From the NCBI GenBank assembly GCA_964631235.1, contig CAZVZX010000015.1:39646-103645 (forward strand): a stretch of 64,000 nucleotides of DNA, read 5' to 3'. Below are positions 17,914 to 25,627 of the stretch, in pieces; position 1 is the first letter of the stretch, and every line of letters begins with the position of its first letter. This DNA is from JARKPK01 sp964631235. Its GTDB lineage: Bacteria > Planctomycetota > Planctomycetia > Pirellulales > Thermoguttaceae. Position numbers and translations under genes: made by a program. The notes beneath the pieces were generated by a model, which saw only the letters and a program-made list of their open reading frames with translations, did not search any database and was not told where the DNA came from.

Positions 17914-19207
17914 AGCGTTTCGGGCGGTTTTCGTCTGTGTCGGCGAAAAAGTCGAAAAACACGTCCACCAGGCCCGCGCCCATCTGCCGCCACAGCTCCG
18001 CGTCAACCGGCCGTTGAAGTTTGGCGATTTGATTCGCATTGAGTTCCAGCACGCACGCGGGTATGTGATAGCGCGACCAAAGGCCTTCGCCGAAGCTGCC
18101 CGGATTGCGAAACGACGGAGCGGTTGCCCCCTCGCTGAACCAAGTGTGGCGGCGCAGCAGTTCTTCAAAACGGCTCATCTGGGCCAAATAGCGGTCGCCT
18201 CCGTCATCGGGACGGCTCAAGTGCAGTTTGCCATATTCGTCGTTGTGCAGGTCGATGGCCAGCCCCGGGCGCTTGCCCGAGGCGATCATCCGTTCGAGCC
18301 AGGCTTCAAGGGCCGCATTTTCCGGGGCCAACGCGGGGTCGGCCGGGGCGTCCCATTGACGGTTCAAATCGTAGCCGCGGCTGTTGAATCGCGTTCGGCC
18401 GCGGACCACGCCGTCTTTGTTGGCCAGCGGCATGATGTGGACTTGGTATCTCGATTTCCAATCGGGCGCCTCGCCGGCCTTGGCCAGCAGGCGGTTGATC
18501 AATCCCTCGATTACCCAATTTCCGCCGGTTTCCCAGGGATGGGCGCGGGCGCGGAGCAGCACCCGATGCGGAGCACTGGGCGAACCGACGGAGATGATCT
18601 CCAGCTCGCGGCCCTCAACGGTGCGCCCGATGGTTTCGATCGTCACTTCGGGGCTATCGGCGATGCGGCGTTTCAGTTCCTCCAAGTCGGATAGGCGATA
18701 GGGTTCGAGCCGGGCAAGGAACACGCGGCCGACGGGCATCGGCAGATCGACGGTCAACTGGTTGGCCGTCTTGTCGTACTGCGCGGCGATCGGCTTCCAC
18801 GCCTTGCCATCGGCGGAGACGCGCAGCACAGTTCGGTCGGAAACGGGACTGCCCGGCTTGCCGTTATACACATTGTCGAATCGCTGAAGGACGAGACGGA
18901 CGACTGACTCGGCCGGCGCCTCGACGGCGAAAAAGATGTGCCCGGCCGCTCTGTTGGGCGAGCCGCGTTGATGGTCGTACATCAGATTGACGATCACTTC
19001 GCCCGACGCGCCGAACGACCAATCGACCGGCGAGGCGTTCTCGAAGCTGGTGTCGATATAGATCAGTGGCGATGCCGCGACATTCGGCGACGCTCTTTCC
19101 GACTCGGCGGCTGCGGCCGAAAGCGTCGCGAGTGTGCCGGCCATCGCAACGCTGATGAGCATCGCACGACGCAGCAGACTAAGCCCGGATGGAATTCGGT
19201 TCGACAT
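17912..19207 (-). CDS. Exported M14-family zinc carboxypeptidase
   Basis: A 431-residue protein with a signal peptide (RRAMLISVAMAGTLATLSAAAA). Residues about 50-190 form a beta-rich N-terminal domain like that preceding M14 peptidases of the cytosolic carboxypeptidase group, and the catalytic domain follows. Zinc ligands appear as HPWE in RARAHPWETGGNW, with the third His in AIDLHNDEYG. The NSRGYDLNRQW stretch gives the substrate-binding Asn-Arg pair, and the late Glu in CVLELNANQ is the candidate general base. It should remove C-terminal residues from peptides outside the cytoplasm. The ATG at 19207 is well placed for the signal peptide. Substrate unknown. Confidence 0.9.
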   Translation of the reverse strand: MSNRIPSGLSLLRRAMLISVAMAGTLATLSAAAAESERASPNVAASPLIYIDTSFENASPVDWSFGASGEVIVNLMYDHQRGSPNRAAGHIFFAVEAPAESVVRLVLQRFDNVYNGKPGSPVSDRTVLRVSADGKAWKPIAAQYDKTANQLTVDLPMPVGRVFLARLEPYRLSDLEELKRRIADSPEVTIETIGRTVEGRELEIISVGSPSAPHRVLLRARAHPWETGGNWVIEGLINRLLAKAGEAPDWKSRYQVHIMPLANKDGVVRGRTRFNSRGYDLNRQWDAPADPALAPENAALEAWLERMIASGKRPGLAIDLHNDEYGKLHLSRPDDGGDRYLAQMSRFEELLRRHTWFSEGATAPSFRNPGSFGEGLWSRYHIPACVLELNANQIAKLQRPVDAELWRQMGAGLVDVFFDFFADTDENRPKR

Positions 19208-19249
19208 GGCAGCGGCTCCGTGAGGCGAGACGGGGTTGCGGGCATCGTC

Positions 19250-20536
19250 TCAGGGCGGCGCCGGCGCACGCAATCGTTGCAGGGTGCGTTTGGCGGCGGC
19301 AGAGACATCGGGATCCGAGTCCGCGGTCGCCCGCTGCAATCGGGGCATGACCATCGAGATATCGACCCCGGCGACTGCCAACAAACCGAGCGAGTCGGCC
19401 GCGCCGGCGCGGACCCATTTGTTCGGATGATTGAGGGCTTGCGCGAGGGCGGGCACGGCGTCGGCGGCTTCACGCCCGCGCTTGCCCAGCGCCGAGGCGG
19501 CCGAGCTACTTTCGAATTCGTTGCCCGATTGCAGCCGGTCGATCAATTCGCGGATTTCATCGGGGGCCTTTTGGCGCGATGCGGCCAGCAGGCCGGGCAG
19601 ATTGACCTCGAGCAGCGCTTCGCCCGCAGCACGCCGCACGGCCGGGTCGCGGTCATCGTCGCGAACGCGCGTCAACTCGGCGGCCGCGGCCGCGGCCGAC
19701 GGTCCGATGCGCCCCAAGGCGCGCACCGTGCGGAGTCGCGTTTGGATATCGGGATGCTTCAGCATGGGGATCAAGTCGGGCACGGCGGGCGCAGCAGCGC
19801 GACCGAGGTTGCCCAACGTTTCAATGCTGTACCAGCGAGCCCAGCGGTTCGGATCGACAACCGCTCGTCGCAGTGCCGCCAGCAAGTCGGAATCGACAGT
19901 CTCCGAGTCGGTTGCCGGTGCGATTGCCGGCCCCATCTCGCGGAGCACATAGGCCGCCGCGGCTCGAACATTGGCGCGATCGCTGCCCAGCGCCGGGGCG
20001 AAGGCGGCGGCATGCGCCGTTTGCTCGGCGAGCAGCTTGATGATGATCGTCGGAAATTGGAACGAGTCGTCATTGCCCACGATCGCGGCTGTTCTGTCGA
20101 GCGTGACAATGATCTGTTCGGGACCAAACGAAACGATCTCGGCGGCGGCTTGGCGGCGCTTGTCCTCGGGAAGATCGCCGTTGCGCAGCGTCGCCAACGC
20201 CGCCTCGAAGGCATCGTGAGCCCACTGGTCGCCGTAGAGCTTCGGACGCAGATGTCGGGCGAGAAGTACGACCCCGATCAAGCAAAGCAGAAAGACCGTC
20301 AAACCGGCAAGCGCCCAAAGGACAACGCTTGCGGGGCTGGGCGACGGTTCATCACCGAGCGAACCGTGCATCCCGGCCGATTGAGAGGCCGCCGGCAGTG
20401 CCGCAGCGCCGAGCGCGGGCGCTTGCCGCGAAACATCGACCGGCGGCGGTTCCGGGGGACCGGCAGGGTGCGGTGATTCAACCACGGCGATAATTCTCCG
20501 AAGAAGCCGCGAACGAGCGATAACATCGAACGGCAC
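19250..20536 (-). CDS. Membrane-anchored HEAT-repeat protein
   Basis: A 428-residue protein starting at GTG 20536, with a Pro-rich N-terminal segment and one transmembrane span (VVLWALAGLTVFLLCLIGVVLL, residues about 71-92). An alpha-helical HEAT-like repeat domain runs to the end. Repeats are visible as DRANVRAAAAYVLREMGP, DPNRWARWYSIETLGNLG, HPDIQTRLRTVRALGRIGP, DPAVRRAAGEALLEV, ASALGKRGREAADAVPALA and HPNKWVRAGAADSLGLLA. Such domains are protein-binding scaffolds with no catalytic site. It lies 42 bases upstream of the M14 peptidase on the same strand and is probably co-transcribed. The exact start is uncertain, since GTG codons further inside are possible. Confidence 0.85.
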   Translation of the reverse strand: MPFDVIARSRLLRRIIAVVESPHPAGPPEPPPVDVSRQAPALGAAALPAASQSAGMHGSLGDEPSPSPASVVLWALAGLTVFLLCLIGVVLLARHLRPKLYGDQWAHDAFEAALATLRNGDLPEDKRRQAAAEIVSFGPEQIIVTLDRTAAIVGNDDSFQFPTIIIKLLAEQTAHAAAFAPALGSDRANVRAAAAYVLREMGPAIAPATDSETVDSDLLAALRRAVVDPNRWARWYSIETLGNLGRAAAPAVPDLIPMLKHPDIQTRLRTVRALGRIGPSAAAAAAELTRVRDDDRDPAVRRAAGEALLEVNLPGLLAASRQKAPDEIRELIDRLQSGNEFESSSAASALGKRGREAADAVPALAQALNHPNKWVRAGAADSLGLLAVAGVDISMVMPRLQRATADSDPDVSAAAKRTLQRLRAPAPP

Positions 20537-21145
20537 CGCAGCGCGAAGCGCGGTCCGATCGTCGTGCCAAGGCGACGACCCGACCGCCGAGCGGCCCCGC
20601 CCCTCCGCCGTCCTTCCAACAACGCAATAATGCCGCGGCAGCGGTGCGGGGAACGATGCGGCGCATCGTGCTCGATGTATCGATTATGCCGTCTGGCTGC
20701 CGCGACAGCGACGGCCGGGAAATCCACGCACCGCGAGAACGGGTCGGCCTGTTCTCTCCCAACATCAGCATTAGCGAACAACTTGCGAGAACACGCGATC
20801 GGTTTTACCGATTCATTATGAAAGACCGTGGCGGAAGATGCCAGTCCTGCGCCCGGGAGCGCCGGTTGTCGCCCGATCGACTGCGAAGAGGCGTTTCCGC
20901 GGCCGAACAGCTCAATCTGTTGTCGGCCCATGAGATAGACTTCAAATAGGAGGATTCTGCGCGCCGCCCTGTGGCCGCGGCGCACACGCCGAACCTCTCA
21001 GACGCACGGATGCTACGCATTCCGGCCGCCGCCGGCGGGCTGCGCTGCGAATGCGGTGCAGGTTCGGTCGCGGGTGAACCGTTTGCCCAACGCGTCGGAG
21101 AGAAACAACCCTTCAGCAGGCCGTCGTTCCGTTTCGAGAGCAATT
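20537..21145. other. Divergent intergenic region, no convincing gene
   Basis: About 600 bases between the HEAT gene start (minus) and the pseudopilin-like gene start (plus). Open frames such as plus-strand 20644-20949 translate to compositionally random sequence with no recognisable motif. Both promoters should lie here, but no strong consensus was found. Confidence 0.45.
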
Positions 21146-21598
21146 GTGACAGGAAAGCGAACATCGCCGTCGCTGATCGACTTGGCGCTGGTGGCCGTGG
21201 TGGCCGCCGTGGCCGGCGCCGTGGCGATCCCACTGATTGAACGGGGCGCTCATGCCGCCCGGCGTAGCGCCCTGCGCGAAAACCTGCACGTACTCCGCAG
21301 CCAAATCGAGCTTTATCGGGCGGAACACGACGGGCAAAGTCCGATCGTGGTCAACGGCTCGCTGCCGCAACTGCTGCGTCCGACCGATCGAACAGGAAAG
21401 ATGGGCCCCAGAGGCGCGCAATTCCCTTTCGGCCCCTATCTCAAAGGTGCGATGCCCGTCAACCCGATCACTGGTTCGTCGATCGTTACCGAGTCGCTGG
21501 AATACCCATTCCGCGCGGCCAGCGGCAACGGCGGATGGCTTTATCATCCACCCTCGGGCCAAATCGCCGCCGACCTGCCCGCGCTGATTCACGAATGA
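21146..21598 (+). CDS. Type II pseudopilin-like protein with degenerate prepilin site
   Basis: From GTG 21146 the product is 150 residues. A short basic leader precedes SLIDLALVAVVAAVAGAVAI, then a helix ARRSALRENLHVLRSQIELY and a globular tail with HDGQSPIVVNGSLPQLL and GWLYHPPSGQIAADLPALI. The layout (N-terminal membrane helix, helix-N dimerisation region, small tail) matches GspG/major-pseudopilin folds. However, the usual GFTLIE cleavage site reads SPSLID: the Gly before the cut is Ser, Phe +1 is Pro and Glu +5 is Asp. Processing by a prepilin peptidase is therefore doubtful. The frame extends upstream to 21056. No secretion-system gene is adjacent; the Tad locus is 31 kb away. Confidence 0.75.
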   Translation: MTGKRTSPSLIDLALVAVVAAVAGAVAIPLIERGAHAARRSALRENLHVLRSQIELYRAEHDGQSPIVVNGSLPQLLRPTDRTGKMGPRGAQFPFGPYLKGAMPVNPITGSSIVTESLEYPFRAASGNGGWLYHPPSGQIAADLPALIHE

Positions 21599-21744
21599 CC
21601 GCATGATGCTTCGCGGCTTGGCGCGGGCAGTTCGGCAGAAAAACGTTTCCTTAGCAGCGCATGCCGACCGCGGCGAAACGCATCAGGCACAGTCGCGCCG
21701 CCAGCGCGACGCAAACGACATCCTCGGCTCAACGAGCATGCCGC

Positions 21745-22641
21745 TCAAACATCGCACAGTTCGACGGCCTGCGCCAAGCTGGCCAGGGCGTCTTCGCGCT
21801 TCGGAATGAACTCTTGGCCGACGTAGCCGTCGTACTTCGTTTCCACGATGGCCAGCATGAGCTTGCGATAGTCGAGCTTTTGGGTCTCGTCAATTTCGTT
21901 GCGGCCGGGATAGCCGCCCGTGTGGTAGTGGCCCCAGCATTCGTGGTGCTTTTGGATGTCGGCCAGCACGTCTTCGTCCATCATGGCCGCATGATAGATG
22001 TCGTACAGCACCTTCACCCGCGGCGAGCCGACTTGCTTTACCAGCTCGACGCACCACTGGGTGCGGTCGGCCATGTAGTCTTTGTGGTTCTTCGAGTTGA
22101 GGAACTCCATGCAGATCGTAACCTTCTTTTGTTCCGCGTAGCCGGCGATCTTCTTTAGCCCGGCCACGCAGTTCTTCAGCCCTTCGGCGTCGTCCATTCC
22201 TGCCCGGTTGCCCGAAAAGCAGATCACGTTGGGGAAACCGGCCTCGGCGCAGGCGTCGATTCCCTTGCGAATCTTGTCAAGGCATTCGTCGTGGTTCTCA
22301 ACTCGGTTGAGCCCTTTGGGAATGCTGTGGCTGGGCGTCATGGCGCAGACGAGCCCATGCTTCTTCAGAATATCCCATTGTTCGCCCGGGCCGACCAGTT
22401 CGACGGACTTGATGCCCAACTTGACGCACTCGAGCACGAATTGCTCGAAGTTCATGTTGTGCTTTTTCATGTGGCCGTTGTAGCACCACAAGCAGACCGA
22501 TTGCTTGATTCGGCCCTTGCGCTCCGCGGCCGAGGCCGGAAGCAGGCCGGTCGAGGCCAAGCCGGCGACCGCGCCGGCGGCAGCGGCCGATCGCAACACG
22601 TCGCGGCGAGAAAAGAACGAAGAGTGTGAATTGTTCGGCAT
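21745..22641 (-). CDS. Tat-exported TIM-barrel sugar isomerase (hydroxypyruvate isomerase-like)
   Basis: A 298-residue protein beginning with a twin-arginine signal, FFSRRDVLRSAAAAGAVAGL, and AAERKG near the cleavage point. The rest is an AP-endonuclease-2-type TIM barrel: CLWCYNGH, GIKSVELVGPGEQW, NVICFSGNRAGMD, ICMEFLNSKNHKDYM, VKVLYDIYHAAMMDED and HYHTGGYPGRNEID. The Glu, Asp, His and Glu set seen across these motifs fits the metal site of the hydroxypyruvate isomerase/xylose-isomerase-like superfamily. It probably acts on a sugar or hydroxyacid in the periplasm after folding with its metal in the cytoplasm. Substrate not determinable. Start chosen as ATG 22641, 8 codons inside the open frame. 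Confidence 0.88.
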   Translation of the reverse strand: MPNNSHSSFFSRRDVLRSAAAAGAVAGLASTGLLPASAAERKGRIKQSVCLWCYNGHMKKHNMNFEQFVLECVKLGIKSVELVGPGEQWDILKKHGLVCAMTPSHSIPKGLNRVENHDECLDKIRKGIDACAEAGFPNVICFSGNRAGMDDAEGLKNCVAGLKKIAGYAEQKKVTICMEFLNSKNHKDYMADRTQWCVELVKQVGSPRVKVLYDIYHAAMMDEDVLADIQKHHECWGHYHTGGYPGRNEIDETQKLDYRKLMLAIVETKYDGYVGQEFIPKREDALASLAQAVELCDV

Positions 22642-23249
22642 GGTGTTTTCTCCAGAGAAAAACAAGAAACCTTAATAAAACCGCGTAAGACGGAAAGTGA
22701 TTCAACCGGGGCTTGCACGCAAGAAAGCTGCGTCGTTGCCGGCGAGGCCGCTTTCGTAATTGTTGTGAAGAAATACTCTTGGGGGTGATGCATCAATTCG
22801 ACTGGCAGGCCGCCGATTAGAAGGCCCGACGCAATCGATCCTCCAAGCGACTGTCTGTGCCGGCGTCCAAGCCGTCTCGATCGGCCCCCGGGATAGGGCG
22901 TATCGAACGGCCTCGTTCAGCCTCTTGGGGCAACTCGGACCATTGGAAGAATCGTACTCAGCCGTTCGAGCAGTGGCAAGCAGTTGCCTTGTCGCTATGC
23001 AGTTTTCGGATCGGCAGTAGTCCTCGCTGTTCGGAGATTTTGCACGACTATCCATGCGGTGGTAGAATGGCCGCCTACTACCGCCGGGCACGAAGTTCTG
23101 AAGAAAACGGCGCGAGCGGGAAGCGGCGACTGCGGGCATAACAGCTCGCTCGCGAGCCGCTTCGTGGCGACAGCTGCTGCTTGAGCCGTCGGGTGGCCCT
23201 ATTTAGCCCGCGGCTTCCTCTGCCCTCCGCGCGGCAGTGTTCGGCCGAT
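22642..23249. other. Divergent intergenic region with repeat copy D
   Basis: About 600 bases between the sugar isomerase (minus) and RluA-like gene (plus) starts. Repeat copy D occupies 22674-22777, only 33 bases before the isomerase start codon. The remaining sequence shows no gene. Confidence 0.5.
22674..22777 (+). repeat. Intergenic ~100-bp repeat, copy D
   Basis: Full copy starting AATAAAACCGCG and ending TTCGTAATTGTTGTGAAG. It lies upstream of the sugar isomerase in antisense orientation. The outer stem is GAAAGTG with CGCTTTC, a G-U variant of GAAAGCG/CGCTTTC. Confidence 0.8.
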
Positions 23250-24251
23250 ATGATGAGTTTCATGAAGGGATTCCGCAACTTTCATATCGAGGGCGATTTG
23301 GCCGGGTTGGCGCTTGGGCCGGTGTTGCGGCGGTTGCTGCCGGGCCAGTCATGGTCGAAGGTACACCGGTTGATCGAGAACCGCCATGTCGAGATCAACG
23401 GGAACCTTTGCGTCGATCGCGGCCGACGGCTCAGCGAAGGCGATGTGGTGAAGTTGTGGGACGAGCCGCGCAATGCCCCGCCGCGCGAAGACCAGTTGCG
23501 CATCCGGTATTTGGATCGCGACGTGGTGATCGTCGAAAAGCCGGCGGGCGTGACGAGCACGCGGCACAGCGAAGAGCGCGATTGGTCGCCGCGGCGACGG
23601 CAGTTGCAGCCGACGCTCGATGAAATGCTCGCCCGCGTCGTGGGGCGACGGTTGCGTGCGGCTTCGACTCGAAAGGCCCGCGGACGGCCCGCGCCGCCGC
23701 TGCGCGTCCGCGCCGTGCATCGGCTCGATCGCGAAACCAGCGGGCTGATGATCTTCGCGCTTAGTGCCGAGGCCGAGCGGCGACTGACGGCCATGTTTCG
23801 CGCCCATCGCGTCGAGCGGCGTTACTGGGCCGTGGTCCGCGGGGTGATTGGGCCGCAAACGATCGAATCGTATTTGGTGCGCGACCGCGGCGACGGCCGC
23901 CGCGGCAGCACCGACGATCCCTCGAAGGGCCGCAAGGCGGTTACGCATATCGCGGTCCGAGAGGTCCTCGGCGATTACACCTGGATCGAATGCCGATTGG
24001 AGACGGGGCGAACGCACCAGATTCGCATTCACCTTTCCGAGGCCGGACACCCGCTTTGCGGCGAAAAAGTCTATCATCGTCCGCGGTTCGGCCCGCCGAT
24101 TCCCGACCAGAGCGGCGCGGTGCGTCACGCGCTGCATGCGTTCCGACTGGCACTCGATCATCCGATGACCGGCGAGCGATTGGAGTTCGAGATGCCCATG
24201 CCCGACGACATGCGGCGCTTGATCGATCGGCTGCGCGCCGCATCGCGTTGA
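23250..24251 (+). CDS. RluA-family rRNA/tRNA pseudouridine synthase
   Basis: A 333-residue protein from ATG 23250. It has an N-terminal S4 RNA-binding domain (SKVHRLIENRHVEINGNL to about residue 70), then the RluA catalytic domain. YLDRDVVIVEKPAGVTST opens the domain. VRAVHRLDRETSGLMIFA contains the catalytic Asp in HRLD, and the late motif ETGRTHQIRIHLSEAGHPL completes it. It converts specific uridines in RNA to pseudouridine. Between these motifs is an Arg-rich insert (residues about 112-150) that could aid RNA binding. The exact target (RluC, RluD or a paralogue) cannot be decided. It converges with the methyltransferase gene after 38 bases. Confidence 0.93.
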   Translation: MMSFMKGFRNFHIEGDLAGLALGPVLRRLLPGQSWSKVHRLIENRHVEINGNLCVDRGRRLSEGDVVKLWDEPRNAPPREDQLRIRYLDRDVVIVEKPAGVTSTRHSEERDWSPRRRQLQPTLDEMLARVVGRRLRAASTRKARGRPAPPLRVRAVHRLDRETSGLMIFALSAEAERRLTAMFRAHRVERRYWAVVRGVIGPQTIESYLVRDRGDGRRGSTDDPSKGRKAVTHIAVREVLGDYTWIECRLETGRTHQIRIHLSEAGHPLCGEKVYHRPRFGPPIPDQSGAVRHALHAFRLALDHPMTGERLEFEMPMPDDMRRLIDRLRAASR

Positions 24252-24289
24252 AGGCCAGTCGGCGAGGCACGGCGGCGAATCGCGAGGAA

Positions 24290-25627
24290 TCAATCGGTCA
24301 GCCGCAGCCAGAAGGCCTTGAGGTAATCGGTTTCGGGCACGTCGGCCGCGACGGGATGATCGGGGGCGGCCTGCGTTCGAGCCAAAACCTGCATCGCCCG
24401 CGGGCCGTGGCGACGCCGGCCGGTTGGCGTTTCGCCGGGCAGTTCGTCGCCGGCTTGGCGAGCGGCCGAGCGGAGCAAATCGGCAAACGCTTCTTCACCA
24501 AGTAAGCCCGAGCACGAACACGTCAGCAGCAACCCGCCGTCTTCCACGAGCCGCATTGCCAGGCGGTTCAGATCGAAGTGCTTGCGCGCGCCTTCGTCGT
24601 ATTCCGCGCGGGTGCGGATCAGCTTCGGCGGATCCAGCACCACGACATCGTAGCGGCGTCCCTGCGCGATCATTTCGCGCATGTAGGTGAAGACGTCGGC
24701 TTGAACGAAACGCACGCGAACCTGATTGAGGTTGGCGTTGTCGCGGGCCAGTTGAAGCGGTTCTTCGTCGAGATCGACGCCGGTTACTTCGCGGGCCTGC
24801 CCAAGCCGCTTCGCCTGGATGGCGAACCCGCCGGTGTAACAACACAGATCGAGCACGCGGCGATCGCGGCAGAACTCGGCCAGTCGCCGGCGGTTCTCGC
24901 GCTGGTCGCAGAAGAAGCCGGTTTTGTGCCCTTCCCCGGGCAAAACGCGGAAACGGGTGCCGTATTCGGTGATGATCGTTTGCCGCGGGCAGCCGGGCGA
25001 TTGCCACAGCGGGGCATCGACGCCCTCTTGGCTAAGGAATTGCGGACTGGCGCGGAGCACCAAATGCTGCGCGCCGCACAACGGGGCCAGCCGTTGAAGC
25101 AGGTCTGCGCCGCGCTGATACATCCCCAGGCTGAAGGCCTCGGCCGAGAGCACATCGCCGAGACGATCGACGACCAGCCCCGAAAACCCGTCCGCCTCCG
25201 CGTGAATCACGCGATAGGCGTTGGTCTGGTCGTCCAGCCCGAGCAGCTCGCGCCGCAGCGCCACGGCCCGACGCAGCCGCGCCTCCCAGAACCGCTCGTC
25301 GGGCAGTTGCGCGCCGAAGGACACCATCCGCACGGCGATCTCGCTGCGAGGATTGAACAGCCCGTAGCCGATCAGATCGTCGGCGGCATAAACCGAGACC
25401 AAATCGCCGGGGCGGGCGCCGCCGAACTCGGCCACCCGTTTGCGATAGATCAACGGCTGCCGCACGGCCGCGCGGAGCGTTACGGCGGGCAACTGGGCCG
25501 ACGATTCGACTGCCAGCGGCCGCTGCGACGGCGCACCGACCGGCCCGCGCTGCACCGAGGCTTCGCGATCTTGTTCCGTCGAGGCCGGCGGCCGACGCGA
25601 GGCGGGTTTGCGAGGCTTGGGGGTCAT
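24290..25627 (-). CDS. Class I rRNA methyltransferase (RlmI/RlmK-like)
   Basis: A 445-residue protein from ATG 25627. A low-complexity N-terminus (about 45 residues) is followed by a PUA-like RNA-binding domain (GARPGDLVSVYAADDLIGYG) and a central domain with VIHAEADGFSGLVVDRLGD. The Rossmann methyltransferase part has HKTGFFCDQRENRRR, VLDLCCYTGGFAI (SAM site), ADVFTYM and the catalytic DVVVLDPPKLIR. LLLTCSCSGLL follows, typical of RlmI, which makes m5C in 23S rRNA. Its start overlaps the stop codon of the upstream GH95 gene as ATGA, so the two are translated from one transcript although their functions are unrelated. The frame continues upstream, but the homologous part fits this start. Confidence 0.92.
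   Translation of the reverse strand: MTPKPRKPASRRPPASTEQDREASVQRGPVGAPSQRPLAVESSAQLPAVTLRAAVRQPLIYRKRVAEFGGARPGDLVSVYAADDLIGYGLFNPRSEIAVRMVSFGAQLPDERFWEARLRRAVALRRELLGLDDQTNAYRVIHAEADGFSGLVVDRLGDVLSAEAFSLGMYQRGADLLQRLAPLCGAQHLVLRASPQFLSQEGVDAPLWQSPGCPRQTIITEYGTRFRVLPGEGHKTGFFCDQRENRRRLAEFCRDRRVLDLCCYTGGFAIQAKRLGQAREVTGVDLDEEPLQLARDNANLNQVRVRFVQADVFTYMREMIAQGRRYDVVVLDPPKLIRTRAEYDEGARKHFDLNRLAMRLVEDGGLLLTCSCSGLLGEEAFADLLRSAARQAGDELPGETPTGRRRHGPRAMQVLARTQAAPDHPVAADVPETDYLKAFWLRLTD

Noticed and set aside
18938..20476. 512-residue plus-strand open frame
   Set aside because: Antisense to the M14 peptidase and HEAT genes; it also spans their intergenic gap and has random composition.
20644..20949. 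Possible 101-residue plus-strand gene
   Set aside because: No ribosome-binding site or motif, and random-looking composition in a divergent promoter region.
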